The notes beneath the pieces were generated by a model. The model worked only from the letters and a program-made list of their open reading frames with translations. It did not search any database and was not told the DNA's origin. Position numbers and translations under genes: made by a program. This document shows positions 41,529 to 51,213 of a DNA stretch of 64,000 bases, piece after piece. This DNA is from Candidatus Enterovibrio altilux (GTDB lineage Bacteria > Pseudomonadota > Gammaproteobacteria > Enterobacterales > Vibrionaceae). The stretch spans positions 620,001 through 684,000 of the forward strand of contig NZ_CP020660.1 of NCBI RefSeq assembly GCF_002381345.1, given 5' to 3'. Each line of letters opens with the position of its first letter. The stretch's first letter is position 1.

Positions 41529-43550
41529 TTATTGCCTAGAATAACGCTTAAGCAAATTAGGCACATCCAAAATCAAAGCAATATGACCATCGCTGGTGAT
41601 TGTTGCACCCGCTATCCCAGGTGTACCCTGCAACAACTCATCCAATGGTTTGATAACCACCTCTTCTTGCCCTATCAATGAATCAACCACAAATGCAATG
41701 GGTTGCTGCCCTATCTGAACAATGACTACATGCCCTATTTTCCTGTTTGCTATTCGTGTTTGACATAACCAATCTTGCAAGTAAAATAGAGGAATTACTT
41801 TGTCGCGCACAATTAATGTCAACTGACTATCAACTGTATTCGTTTTTGCCAGATCTAAGCTAATAATTTCATTCACATTTGATAGAGGAAATGCGTAAGG
41901 ACTATTTCCTATCCCCACCATCAATGTTGGCAAGATCGCTAACGTCAGCGGTACTTTTATTGAAATGATAGTACCTTTACCCAACACTGAATCAATAGAG
42001 ATTGTGCCGTTAAGTTGAGAGATAGCTGTTTTGACTACATCCATACCAACACCACGTCCAGATATATCTGAAATTTCAGCTTTAGTAGAGAATCCTGGAG
42101 CAAATATAAGGTTAAATGATTCAATATCAGTCAAACGCGCAGCCGCATCAGCATCCATAACACCACGATCGACTGCAATACCACGGAGTATTTTAGTATC
42201 CATACCACCACCATCATCTTCAATCGTTAATAAAATATGGTTACCCTCTTGCGACGCAGCCAGAGTAACAGTACCTACCCGTGACTTACTCTTTTTTTCC
42301 CGTGCATCCGGCATTTCAATACCGTGGTCAACTGAGTTTCGAACTAAATGGACCATGGGGTCTGCAAGTGCCTCCACTAAGTTTTTATCTAAATCTGTTT
42401 CTTCTCCACGCATTTTTAACACGATATCTTTATTCAAATTACGTGCCAAATCACGTATAACTCGTGGAAAACGACCAAACACTTTTTTGATTGGTTGCAT
42501 GCGTGTTTGCATTACGGCGCCTTGCAAATCAGCAGTTACAACATCAAGATTCGTCACCGCTTTCACCATGTTTTCATTATCACTGCTGGCGCTAAGACTA
42601 ACCAAACGGTTACGCACAAGTACCAATTCACCGACCATATTCATGATCTTATCTAAGGTCGATGTATTAACACGTACAGTTTGTTCCATTTGAGGTACTG
42701 GTATCTTTCGCTCTTCTGCTTTCACTGGTGGCTTCGCTGCTACTGATGGTGGTTGAGCCGATGGTGCTAGTTTCTGTGGTGGTGGCGCAGGTTTAAGTTC
42801 AACTTTTGGTACTGGGGAGGGATCTTCATGGGTATTCTCTTTTGACTTGTCCTCTATAGGACTATTACCATGCAGTATATTAAGGAGATTTTCGAAATCA
42901 TCATCAGTCATGTCATCACCGCTTGAGCTTTTGACCGATGTGTCTGGAGAGGATAATGGTGGTGAAGTTGCATTACTATTTATCAGAGGGCTTTTACCTG
43001 AACCATGCAATTCGTCAAGCAACCGATCAAATTCATCATCAGTAATTTCATCAGTAGAGTCACCCGCAATTGCATTATCACCGTAAAATGGTACTTTCGA
43101 GATAGCTTCTGGTTCTAATTTTAGCCCAGTCGTTTCTTCAATAACTTTATCTTCAACTGCAGGCCTACTGTATGTATGTAGCGCGCGCAGCAATGTTAAA
43201 TCTGCTGCTGTTGCCTGTTGTCTTTGTTGTACACATGCAAACTGCTCATTAACAGTGTCAAGCGCTTGAAGGATGATATCCATTACCTCAGGTGTTAATT
43301 TTCGACCACCATTTCTAAGATTATCAAAAATATTTTCCGCACCGTGACAGGTATCTACCAGCTCTGTAAGCGATAAAAATCCTGCACCCCCTTTAACTGT
43401 GTGGAATCCCCTAAAAATAGCGTTAAGTAGTTCTCGATCTTCAGGAAATTTTTCCAGATCAACTAGCTGTTCAGACAATAGTTCCAAAATTTCACCAGCT
43501 TCGATCAAAAAATCTTGCAGTATTTCTTCATCCATTTCAAAGCTCATCAT
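41529..43550 (-). CDS. cheA: Chemotaxis histidine kinase CheA
   Basis: A 673-residue sensor kinase. Domains: Hpt with phospho-His50 in FHTVKGGAGFL; a linker with two CheY/CheB-binding-like acidic segments (MTDDDFENLLNILHG near 214-228 and ITDDEFDRLLDELHG near 168-182) and a Pro-rich stretch (about 250-280); dimerisation helices (MNMVGELVLVRNRL); ATPase with N-box LVRNSVDHGIE, G1 DDGGGMD and G2 GRGVGMDVVK; C-terminal CheW-like domain ending LILDVPNLL. All catalytic motifs are intact, in contrast to the dead cheA at 31057. It phosphorylates CheY and CheB. Confidence 0.96.
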   Translation of the reverse strand: MMSFEMDEEILQDFLIEAGEILELLSEQLVDLEKFPEDRELLNAIFRGFHTVKGGAGFLSLTELVDTCHGAENIFDNLRNGGRKLTPEVMDIILQALDTVNEQFACVQQRQQATAADLTLLRALHTYSRPAVEDKVIEETTGLKLEPEAISKVPFYGDNAIAGDSTDEITDDEFDRLLDELHGSGKSPLINSNATSPPLSSPDTSVKSSSGDDMTDDDFENLLNILHGNSPIEDKSKENTHEDPSPVPKVELKPAPPPQKLAPSAQPPSVAAKPPVKAEERKIPVPQMEQTVRVNTSTLDKIMNMVGELVLVRNRLVSLSASSDNENMVKAVTNLDVVTADLQGAVMQTRMQPIKKVFGRFPRVIRDLARNLNKDIVLKMRGEETDLDKNLVEALADPMVHLVRNSVDHGIEMPDAREKKSKSRVGTVTLAASQEGNHILLTIEDDGGGMDTKILRGIAVDRGVMDADAAARLTDIESFNLIFAPGFSTKAEISDISGRGVGMDVVKTAISQLNGTISIDSVLGKGTIISIKVPLTLAILPTLMVGIGNSPYAFPLSNVNEIISLDLAKTNTVDSQLTLIVRDKVIPLFYLQDWLCQTRIANRKIGHVVIVQIGQQPIAFVVDSLIGQEEVVIKPLDELLQGTPGIAGATITSDGHIALILDVPNLLKRYSRQ

Positions 43551-43556
43551 ACACCC

Positions 43557-44139
43557 CTAAAGGCCTAGGCTAGAAAGCAAGTAGTTTACATCGTCCTGAT
43601 TCTGCACCGCATGATTATCTTAGCGCTGTTCCTTAGTAGTAATAGCCAGACTTTCAGATTCGACATCAATAGTTTGTACTATATCTTTTCGTTTGTTTTG
43701 CTCGTCCTCCAAACCAAATATGGTTAAAATTTTTAGCCATTACTTTCAATTTTTGGTACTAATTTAAGCACACATCAAGTAATCTGCCTCGTTAAATTTA
43801 ACGCTATAAAATTTCGGTTAATTGACCATGCAGTTTGGTTTTGTCTCCTGCCACCTACGTTAATAAACCATCTAATGGGTGACGCAAATTTTTGAAGTTA
43901 ACAAAGTCAATTCTCCCTTATATAAGGCTGTGCCACTGAGAACTAATCAGAACACGACATTTTTAAAATTTATTTAAAGTGAGGTAAAGCATCATGTAAC
44001 TACCTAGTCAATTTACCTACCTCGTGGAAGAGCAAATTACAATCATGACTAATCTATTAGCCAGTAATTCATTCGTACTTTCTTGATCAATTTCTTCAAA
44101 TAAATTGACCAATGCTTTAGTTTGATCGAGTGTTATCAT
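43557..44139 (-). pseudogene. cheZ: cheZ (CheY-P phosphatase), inactivated
   Basis: Between cheA and cheY, where cheZ sits in vibrios. Start MITLDQTKALVNLFEEIDQE (from 44139) stops after about 40 codons. Further pieces follow in shifting frames: NFKNLRHPLDGLL and VAGDKTKLHGQLTEIL (43800-43900), a degenerate NLTRQ at 43783-43797 where CheZ has the catalytic DLTGQ, and KILTIFGLEDEQNKRKDIVQ (from about 43735) with the C-terminal CheY-binding tail QDDVNYLLSSLGL before TAG (43557). At least five disruptions. The catalytic Asp position reads Asn, so even a restored frame would be suspect. Confidence 0.9.
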
Positions 44140-44174
44140 CGTGTTAATAATTCTTCACTTAACAAAGAAATCAA

Positions 44175-44555
44175 TTACATACGCTTAAAAATTTTGTCCA
44201 GCTTCTCTTTTAACGTGACCGCAGTAAATGGTTTCACAATATAGCCATTTATACCTGCTTGAACAGCTTCAATAATTTGTTCTCGTTTGGCTTCTGCAGT
44301 AATCATCAGCACCGGAAGGTGCTTGAGAGCGCCATCAGTACGAATATTTTTAAGTAAATCAATACCTTGCATGCCTGGCATATTCCAATCAGTAACGACA
44401 AATTCAATACTACCTTTTTTAAGAATTGGCAATGCTGTTAAACCGTCATCGGCTTCAACAGTATTGTTGAAACCCAGATCACGAAGAAGATTTTTAACGA
44501 TACGGCGCATTGTTGAGAAATCATCAACAATGAGAATTTTCATCTCTGTATTCAA
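44175..44555 (-). CDS. cheY: Chemotaxis response regulator CheY
   Basis: A 126-residue single receiver domain that binds the FliM N-terminus when phosphorylated and switches motor rotation. All five active-site residues are visible: Asp11, Asp12, phospho-acceptor Asp56 ([12 protein letters not shown]), Thr86 (MITAEA) and Lys108 (YIVKPF); Tyr105 corresponds to the rotamer-switch Tyr106. It lies 37 nt after fliA. Its dedicated phosphatase cheZ is dead. Confidence 0.96.
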   Translation of the reverse strand: MNTEMKILIVDDFSTMRRIVKNLLRDLGFNNTVEADDGLTALPILKKGSIEFVVTDWNMPGMQGIDLLKNIRTDGALKHLPVLMITAEAKREQIIEAVQAGINGYIVKPFTAVTLKEKLDKIFKRM

Positions 44556-44592
44556 AACTGCCTCCAGTGAGATCCCTTATTATTGTCAAAAC

Positions 44593-45315
44593 TTACTTTG
44601 ACCAAGTGGATAGCTTGGTCTGTAACCGCTGCATTGCCTGATTTTGTATCTGACAAACTCGGGATTCACTAACCCCAATAATTACACCTATCTCTTTAAG
44701 GTTCAGTTCCTCATCGTAATAAAGAGAAAGTACCAATGCATCTCTTGCGGGAAGTGTCGTAATAGCTTTGGCTAAATGCACCTTAAAACTCTCATCTACA
44801 ACCTCCTGAAAAGGAAGATTTTCTTCTCGGTGACTATCAATGACAAAAGCATCTTCTGAAACACCCAAATCCTCCATACCAATTAAACGTCCCGCATTTA
44901 TATCGTTTAATGCACTGTGATACTGATCAAGACTCATGCCCAAATGTTCCGCAATTTCTTTGTCGTTCGGCTCACGACTTAGTTCTCCTGCTAGGTATGC
45001 TATCATCTCGCTGATTTGACGGTTATTCCTGTGAACTGAACGAGGTACCCAATCCCCTTTACGAATGTCATCTAGCATTGAACCACGAATTCGAATGCCA
45101 GCGTAGGTTTTAAAACTTGCGCCTTTTGACGGGTCATACTTTTGTTGTGCTTCTAACAAACCAATCATGCCGGCTTGTACCAAATCTTCTACCTGAATGT
45201 TTGGTGGCAAACGCGCAACTAAGTGATGAGCAATGCGTATCACTAACGTAGAATACTTCGCAATCACTTTCTCAGGGGATGCACCTGTTCTGCTATAAGT
45301 GAGCGTTCTATTCAC
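44593..45315 (-). CDS. fliA: Flagellar sigma factor FliA (sigma-28)
   Basis: A 240-residue sigma-70-family factor directing late flagellar genes. Region 2 (LVQAGMIGLLEAQQKYDPSKGASFKTYAGIRIRG-like stretch, residues about 45-80), region 3 (SREPNDKEIAEHLGMSLDQY) and region 4 helix-turn-helix (LNLKEIGVIIGVSESRVCQIQ, about 205-225) are complete. The start overlaps the flhG stop by 8 nt, so the two are translationally linked. No flgM (anti-sigma) is in this window. Confidence 0.96.
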   Translation of the reverse strand: MNRTLTYSRTGASPEKVIAKYSTLVIRIAHHLVARLPPNIQVEDLVQAGMIGLLEAQQKYDPSKGASFKTYAGIRIRGSMLDDIRKGDWVPRSVHRNNRQISEMIAYLAGELSREPNDKEIAEHLGMSLDQYHSALNDINAGRLIGMEDLGVSEDAFVIDSHREENLPFQEVVDESFKVHLAKAITTLPARDALVLSLYYDEELNLKEIGVIIGVSESRVCQIQNQAMQRLQTKLSTWSK

Positions 45316-46195
45316 TAAGATAATCCCCTTTTGTTTCGTTTTTAACGAACAGTTGCTCTACAAAAAATTCCAAATGCCCACCTGGATTTCTTGGTACTGG
45401 CCAGGTCAGCGCTTTATTTGCTAGTGCATTAAGCGCCAATGCAGCAGGTGAGCTTGGGAACGCATCGACAACCACTTCTTGCTTCTTAACCGACTGACGC
45501 ACACGTTCATCTAATGGAACACACGCTACTAATTCTAAATTAGCATTTAAAAATCTTTCTGTTACTCGCGTTAATTTTGTAAAAAGATCTCTTCCTTCAC
45601 GGTAACTACGCACCATATTAGCCACAACTTTAAAGCGAGCTACGCCATGTTCCCTACTTAAAAGTTTTATTAAAGCATAGGCATCTGTTATTGAAGTTGG
45701 TTCATCACACACGACAATCACAACATTTTGCGCTGCACGTGAAAAACTAAGCACCATGTCTGAAATACCTGCGGCGGTATCAACCATAAGTACATCAATT
45801 TCTTCTTCCAAGGTGCCAAAAGCTCGGATTAAACCCGCATGCTGTGCCATAGAAAGCTCTGTCATACCTCGCATACCTGAAGATGCCGGAATAATACGCA
45901 TACCGTGAGGACCTTCAACAATAATATCCTTAAGATCACACACACCTTGCATTACATGGCTAAGGTTTCTCCCTACTCGAAGGCCAAGAAGTACATCAAC
46001 ATTTGCCAGACCTAAATCAGCATCCAAGACCATGATTCTCTTTCCTTGCTTTGCCATCGAAGCGGCTACACCCAATGTAATATTTGTTTTACCAATACCA
46101 CCCTTACCTCCGGTAACAGTAATGACTTTAGTGCGAGTCGAATTTGTTAGGCGGCGGAGGCCGCTTGCTTGATCATGCATGGTTTTCTCAATCAT
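45308..46195 (-). CDS. flhG: Flagellar number regulator FlhG (FleN), MinD-like ATPase
   Basis: A 295-residue MinD/ParA ATPase limiting flagellar number at the pole by acting on FlhF and the FlrA regulator. The N-terminal activation helix DQASGLRRL (residues 8-16), known to stimulate FlhF GTPase, is followed by the deviant Walker A GGKGGIGKT (29-37), switch VLDADLGLANVDVLLG and Walker B VDTAAG. The ATG at 46195 is chosen because it gives the family start and overlaps the flhF stop (ATGATTGA); the frame open to 46276 lies inside flhF. The C-terminal amphipathic membrane helix region (PGGHLEFFVEQLF) is present. Confidence 0.95.
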   Translation of the reverse strand: MIEKTMHDQASGLRRLTNSTRTKVITVTGGKGGIGKTNITLGVAASMAKQGKRIMVLDADLGLANVDVLLGLRVGRNLSHVMQGVCDLKDIIVEGPHGMRIIPASSGMRGMTELSMAQHAGLIRAFGTLEEEIDVLMVDTAAGISDMVLSFSRAAQNVVIVVCDEPTSITDAYALIKLLSREHGVARFKVVANMVRSYREGRDLFTKLTRVTERFLNANLELVACVPLDERVRQSVKKQEVVVDAFPSSPAALALNALANKALTWPVPRNPGGHLEFFVEQLFVKNETKGDYLSE

Positions 46196-47834
46196 AAAAG
46201 TCCGCCGCATTCGACTCTGGTACATCATGACTCCAAAAATTATTTTGCTGTTCTGAACCTTGAGCCATGAGTTCACTGGCTTTATTCACCAAATATCTAC
46301 TACTGACTTGATGAATATCTTCTGGAACTCGTTGCCCATCCGCCAGATAGGCTACTGGAAGGGCATTCTCAATGGTTACGCTAAGTAATTCCCCAAGACT
46401 AAGGGATTCATCCAACTTGGTGAGTACACAGCCCAATAACGGGATACGCCGAAAATGGTCAATCGTTTCTTGTAATACACATCGTTGTGATGTCGCTGGT
46501 AACACAAGTAAGCTTCGTATATGCGAACCACGACTTTGAATCAGCGAATCTAACTGTTCCGATAGCCTGAGATCCCGTTGACTCATTCCTGCAGTATCCA
46601 ATAGGATCAGTCGTCGATGACGTAACTGATACAGCACATCGGCTAATGTTGTAGCATCCTTAGCAACTTTTACGGGACATCTTAATATTTTTCCGTATGT
46701 CGCCAGTTGCTCATGCGCACCAATCCTAAATGTATCTGTCGTTACTAAGGCAATGTCCTCAGGGCCGCAATCCATTGCCGCCCGAGATGCTAATTTTGCG
46801 ATAGTGGTAGTTTTTCCAACACCTGTCGGTCCTAATAACGCAATCACGCCACCAGTTTCCAACAAATTTTCGTCAGAGGTAATCACTTGATCTGCGACTA
46901 AACCCAGTAGTTCAGGCCATGCTTCATTAGGAGGCGTATCTTCAGGAATGTATCCAGCAAGCTGATCTGCCAAAACTGGAGAAATACCCATTTTTCCCAA
47001 ACGTTTAATCAACATGGCGCGCAGGGGCTCCTTACGCTCCACCTCCTGCCACATCAAACCCGATAATTGGTGCTCTAGCAGACTACGAATAGTTGCCATC
47101 TCTTTACGTATCGCTTCCATTTCATCAGGTTGATGATTCACGTCTTTATGGGATTCAATACGGGTGTTATCACAATTATTTTCGCATCTTTCACCACCAC
47201 TACTATTTCGACGATTGGCTTCGTTATGTTTTTGGCGATAAAGGCAATCTAATTTTTGCTTCTTAGCTGGTTGCTTCGCACTAGAACTATTGTTTAACCC
47301 CTGTGCTATACCATATCTTTGCTGAGAATCGTAGTAGCTTGATAATCCATTATTCCCTTTCGACAAACGTGCAAGTTGAGCACCATTCATTGATTCATTT
47401 TGACGATGGCGTGCTTCGTTTTGGCGGACAAGTAATGCAGTAAGAGAGTCCATTTTTGGTACAGGTTCATTTCTATGATAATCCCCAGGCAACTGAGACT
47501 GATAACGATCTAAGAGATTCGAAAACTTACTACTTAACTCACTCTTCAGAGGTTTCCTACTCGTTTTTTTACTGATATCACGACGAGCATGTACTCTGTC
47601 ATCTGCAAAGTGATTAGTTTGTTGAGCACCGCGCCCCATACCCTGTGCTATTTGCGTACGCGTGGCTTCCTTGCGTACATCGCGAACTGGAGTTTCAGTA
47701 TCAACTGCCGCCACAATTTCAACCCCACCTGTTACTTTTTTATTCGACATAATAACCGCATCTACCCCCAAAGCTTCTTTTACTTCGGTTAACGCCGTTC
47801 GCATATCTTTAGTAAAAAATCGTTTTATCTTCAA
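46188..47834 (-). CDS. flhF: FlhF, SRP-type GTPase setting the polar flagellar site
   Basis: A 548-residue GTPase. The N-terminal basic B domain (residues 1-230, low-complexity, rich in Arg/Gln/Asn) is long; the NG domain follows. G1 is GPTGVGKTTT (335-344), G2-like DTFRIGAHEQ, G3 DTAGMSQRD and G4 TKLDES, so GTP binding is intact. In Vibrio FlhF recruits FliF to the pole. The B domain's N-terminus MKIKRFFTKDMRTAL is the canonical start. Length is at the upper end of the family (about 450-520 in many vibrios). It is 33 nt downstream of flhA. Confidence 0.95.
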   Translation of the reverse strand: MKIKRFFTKDMRTALTEVKEALGVDAVIMSNKKVTGGVEIVAAVDTETPVRDVRKEATRTQIAQGMGRGAQQTNHFADDRVHARRDISKKTSRKPLKSELSSKFSNLLDRYQSQLPGDYHRNEPVPKMDSLTALLVRQNEARHRQNESMNGAQLARLSKGNNGLSSYYDSQQRYGIAQGLNNSSSAKQPAKKQKLDCLYRQKHNEANRRNSSGGERCENNCDNTRIESHKDVNHQPDEMEAIRKEMATIRSLLEHQLSGLMWQEVERKEPLRAMLIKRLGKMGISPVLADQLAGYIPEDTPPNEAWPELLGLVADQVITSDENLLETGGVIALLGPTGVGKTTTIAKLASRAAMDCGPEDIALVTTDTFRIGAHEQLATYGKILRCPVKVAKDATTLADVLYQLRHRRLILLDTAGMSQRDLRLSEQLDSLIQSRGSHIRSLLVLPATSQRCVLQETIDHFRRIPLLGCVLTKLDESLSLGELLSVTIENALPVAYLADGQRVPEDIHQVSSRYLVNKASELMAQGSEQQNNFWSHDVPESNAADFYD

Positions 47835-47866
47835 AATCGTTGTCCTGATTTACTGATGTTTATCCA

Positions 47867-49969
47867 TCAGTTACCAACCGCTCTCACAATTCTTATTTGT
47901 TTCTCATCCGGCACTTCTTGATACGAAAGCACGTGTAGTGTCGGAATTGTATTTTTTACAAACCGCACTAAGGTGGAGCGTAAAACACCTGACGTTAACA
48001 ATACAGCAGGTTCGCCTTGTAATTCTTGCTGTTGAGTTGCTTCTGACAAACTTTGCTGCAAACGTTCTGCTAATCCAGGTTCTATACCAGTGGATTCTCC
48101 TCCTGACACTTGCATAGTTTTATGCAATATTTGTTCCAACTCAGGAACTAATGTGATAACAGGAAGTTCATCCGCTATACCGTTGATATCTTGTACAATC
48201 AAACGTTTAAGTGCAATACGTACAGCTGCAGTTAAAATGTCAGGATCTTGACTCTTCGGCGCGTACTCAGAAAGTGTTTGTATAATTGTTCTGACATCGC
48301 GAATAGGAATCATTTCATTAAGTAAATTTTGCATCACTTTTACTACAACACTTAACGATATAAGATCGGGAATAAGCCCTTCTACTAAGCGTGGGGCTTG
48401 CTTAGCCAATAATTCAATAAGGCTTTGTACTTCCTCGTGTCCAAGCAAACGTTCTGCATTATGCATCAACATTTGACTCAGGTGTGTCGCCAATACAGTC
48501 GCTGAATCTACAACTGTATAACCCAATGCCTGAGCATGTTCACGTTGCGATTTACCAATCCAAACCGCATCTAAACCAAACGCCGGGTCAATAGTTGGCT
48601 CACCTGAGATAGGACCCAAAACTTGACCAGGATTAATCGCCAGATCCTTATCAGGATGAATCTCTGCGTCACCCACTGTGACACCCATCAAAGTGATGCA
48701 ATAACTATTTGGTGATAATTCAAGGTTATCTCGAATGTGGACCGGAGGAATCAAGAACCCAAAATCTTGTGACAGTTTTTTACGCACACCTTTAACACGG
48801 TCAAGTAACTCTCCACCTTGGTCGCTGTCAACCATAGGAATCAAGCGATACCCAACTTCTAAACCAATTACATCCACAGGTTGAACATCATCCCATGACA
48901 ACTCTGTAGGTTGAGATGCGATAAGTTCTTGCCTTGGTTTTTTAAGTGCTAACATTTTTGCATTTGTTTGTTGCTTCACTTTCCAATACGCGAAACCACC
49001 ACAAATCAGTGCTAAACCAAGAAAAGGAACATGCGGCATACCAGGCACAATACCCATCACTGCAAGAATACCAGTCGCAATAATCAATGCTTTAGGGTTA
49101 TCTACCAACTGATACACCAGTTGTTGTCCCATGTCTTCATCAATATTCTGGCGCGTTACTATGATTGCGGCACCAATGGATAATAATAAGGATGGAATTT
49201 GAGCAACCAAACCATCACCAATAGTGAGCAAAATATAAATGTTGATTGCTTTAGAGAAGCTAACGTCATGTTCCATAATACCAATGGAGAAACCACCGAT
49301 AATATTAATGGCAAAGATCAGGATACCTGCAATGGCATCCCCTTTTACGAATTTTGATGCACCATCCATAGAGCCGTAAAAATCAGCTTCTTTGGTCACT
49401 TCTTGGCGGCGAGTACGCGCTTGATCTTGGTTAATTAAGCCCGCATTCAAGTCAGCATCAATCGCCATTTGTTTACCCGGTAATGCATCTAAGGTAAAAC
49501 GAGCACTTACTTCTGAAATACGTCCTGCACCTTTGGTTACAACCATAAAGTTGATAATCATCAGAATAAGAAAAATAACCAGACCCACCGCATAGTTACC
49601 ACCGATAACGACAGAACCAAAAGTATCAATGACCTGACCTGCAGCACCAGGGCCTTCATGGCCATGAAGTAAAACGACACGAGTAGATGCTACGTTCAGT
49701 GCCAAACGCAAGAGTGTAGTAATAAGGAGGATAGTTGGAAATGCAGCGAAATCAAGAGGTCTTCGAATATAAATGGTCACCAAAAGTACGACAAGAGACA
49801 AAGCAATATTGAAAGAAAAAAACATGTCAAGCAAAAACGCTGGAACGGGCAAAATGAGCATTGTTAATGTTGACAATACCAAGATTGGTGCGCCGATAGC
49901 TGGTATCGCTTTCACCTTAAACGGGATTGTATTTCGCAGCTTGTTGTAGAATGACAAATATAACTTCAT
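47867..49969 (-). CDS. flhA: Flagellar type III export gate protein FlhA
   Basis: A 700-residue export-gate protein: eight membrane helices in residues about 25-330 and a large cytoplasmic domain (about 360-700) that docks chaperone-substrate complexes. The FHIPEP-type signature region is clear: RRPLDFAAFPTILLITTLLRLALNVASTR (shown in two halves at 68-82 and 83-96) and GDAIAGILIFAINIIGG. It heads a unit with flhF, flhG and fliA, and a sigma-54 promoter match lies about 40 nt upstream of its start. Confidence 0.96.
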   Translation of the reverse strand: MKLYLSFYNKLRNTIPFKVKAIPAIGAPILVLSTLTMLILPVPAFLLDMFFSFNIALSLVVLLVTIYIRRPLDFAAFPTILLITTLLRLALNVASTRVVLLHGHEGPGAAGQVIDTFGSVVIGGNYAVGLVIFLILMIINFMVVTKGAGRISEVSARFTLDALPGKQMAIDADLNAGLINQDQARTRRQEVTKEADFYGSMDGASKFVKGDAIAGILIFAINIIGGFSIGIMEHDVSFSKAINIYILLTIGDGLVAQIPSLLLSIGAAIIVTRQNIDEDMGQQLVYQLVDNPKALIIATGILAVMGIVPGMPHVPFLGLALICGGFAYWKVKQQTNAKMLALKKPRQELIASQPTELSWDDVQPVDVIGLEVGYRLIPMVDSDQGGELLDRVKGVRKKLSQDFGFLIPPVHIRDNLELSPNSYCITLMGVTVGDAEIHPDKDLAINPGQVLGPISGEPTIDPAFGLDAVWIGKSQREHAQALGYTVVDSATVLATHLSQMLMHNAERLLGHEEVQSLIELLAKQAPRLVEGLIPDLISLSVVVKVMQNLLNEMIPIRDVRTIIQTLSEYAPKSQDPDILTAAVRIALKRLIVQDINGIADELPVITLVPELEQILHKTMQVSGGESTGIEPGLAERLQQSLSEATQQQELQGEPAVLLTSGVLRSTLVRFVKNTIPTLHVLSYQEVPDEKQIRIVRAVGN

Positions 49970-50010
49970 GTAGGGTCTGTCGTGTCAGGCTAAATTATTG
50001 TTAGTAATCT

Positions 50011-50027
50011 AGCAATAAACGAACCGC
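50011..50027 (-). promoter_or_regulatory. Sigma-54 (-24/-12) promoter of the flhA unit
   Basis: Minus-strand CGGTTCGTTTATTGC keeps GG, CG and TTGC of the RpoN consensus with 10 nt between GG and GC. It falls in the 110-nt gap between flhB and flhA; the predicted start leaves a leader of about 30 nt. In vibrios flhA starts a sigma-54/FlrC class III operon. Confidence 0.6.
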
Positions 50028-50079
50028 ATTTTTCGTTTTTTACGTCAGTAAGTTGGCGAAGTACATGTATTGCAACTAA

Positions 50080-51213
50080 TCAGCATTGTAATTTTATTGG
50101 AATTGGCATTTGTTCTTCTATAAGCGTCTTAGGTTTACGTCCTCGCCCTTTTTTGTACTGTTTTAACTGAAAAACATATGCAAGCAATTGTGCTATTGCA
50201 GCGAAAAGTCCATCTGGTATGTATTGTTCAAGCTCAGTGCTGTAATACACAGCACGCGCAAGTGGTGGAGCAGGAACAATGATAATATCGTATTCTTCAG
50301 CAATTTCTCGGATTTTAAGTGCAAGAAGATTTGACCCTTTCGCTACCATAATCGGCGCCTTATCAATTTTTTTGTCATAACGTAGTGCGACTGAATAATG
50401 CTCGGGGTTGGTGATTATTACATCGGCAGAAGCAACTTCCCCCATCATTCGACGCTGTGCCATCTCTCGTTGTAACATACGAATTCGACCTTTAACTTCG
50501 GGCTTACCTTCCGTATCTTTATATTCGTCTTTAATCGCCTGCTTGGTCATCTTCAATTGATTATTGTGTTGCCAAATTTGAAAAGGTACATCAGTCGCAA
50601 CAACAACCAACAAAGAGCAACTGATTAATAGAATAAAGTGCAGCAAAAGATCTAGTGCGTGGTAGAGATTAACTGGAAAGGTCTCAATATTGAGTTGAAA
50701 AAATTTTTCAATATTCACCCATATAAGATAAGATGCTACACTTGATACCATCGCAACCTTGAGTATCGATTTAATTAACTCAACTATGCTCTGCTTACTA
50801 AACATGCGCTTGAGACCTTGAAGCGGGTTTATTTTAGACAGTTTCGGTCTTGCTGCTTCCCAAGAAAATGACGCGCCACCCAATGCCAGAGTGCCAATAA
50901 GACCAGCTATGAATATTACTACTAAAATTATGACAAGTGGTGATGCTACGTCAAAAATGACACCATAGATAATAATCCCTAATGAAGTAACATCAAAAAT
51001 ATCTTCTTTCGTTAAAGTAAAAAATTTTCTCATAACTTCGAGCAATGTCTCGCCAAGACCACCACCTAACCACATTAATGCCACCACTCCTAAAATCAGT
51101 ACTGAAACTGACGCAAGTTCTCGTGAACGAGGAAGCTGGCCTTTCTCCCGAGCTTTCTCCCGTCTTCGTGGTGTAGCGTCCTCTGTGCGTTCTTGACCAT
51201 CATTTTCCATCAT
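50080..51213 (-). CDS. flhB: Flagellar export switch protein FlhB
   Basis: A 377-residue protein with four membrane helices (about 30-210) and a cytoplasmic switch domain that changes export specificity from rod/hook to filament after self-cleavage. The N-terminal ENDGQERTEDATPRRR is typical. The cleavage loop reads TNPEHYSVAL instead of the common NPTH: Asn-Pro and His are kept, Thr is Glu. The C-terminal tail (ARALYY-like ARAVYYSTELEQYIPDGLF) is complete. The start overlaps the end of fliR by 14 nt. Confidence 0.95.
   Translation of the reverse strand: MMENDGQERTEDATPRRREKAREKGQLPRSRELASVSVLILGVVALMWLGGGLGETLLEVMRKFFTLTKEDIFDVTSLGIIIYGVIFDVASPLVIILVVIFIAGLIGTLALGGASFSWEAARPKLSKINPLQGLKRMFSKQSIVELIKSILKVAMVSSVASYLIWVNIEKFFQLNIETFPVNLYHALDLLLHFILLISCSLLVVVATDVPFQIWQHNNQLKMTKQAIKDEYKDTEGKPEVKGRIRMLQREMAQRRMMGEVASADVIITNPEHYSVALRYDKKIDKAPIMVAKGSNLLALKIREIAEEYDIIIVPAPPLARAVYYSTELEQYIPDGLFAAIAQLLAYVFQLKQYKKGRGRKPKTLIEEQMPIPIKLQC

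Noticed and set aside
42031-42693. 220-codon ORF antisense to cheA
   Set aside because: A mirror frame of a strongly conserved gene; composition (Ser/Thr/Arg-rich, no domain) is typical of antisense shadows.
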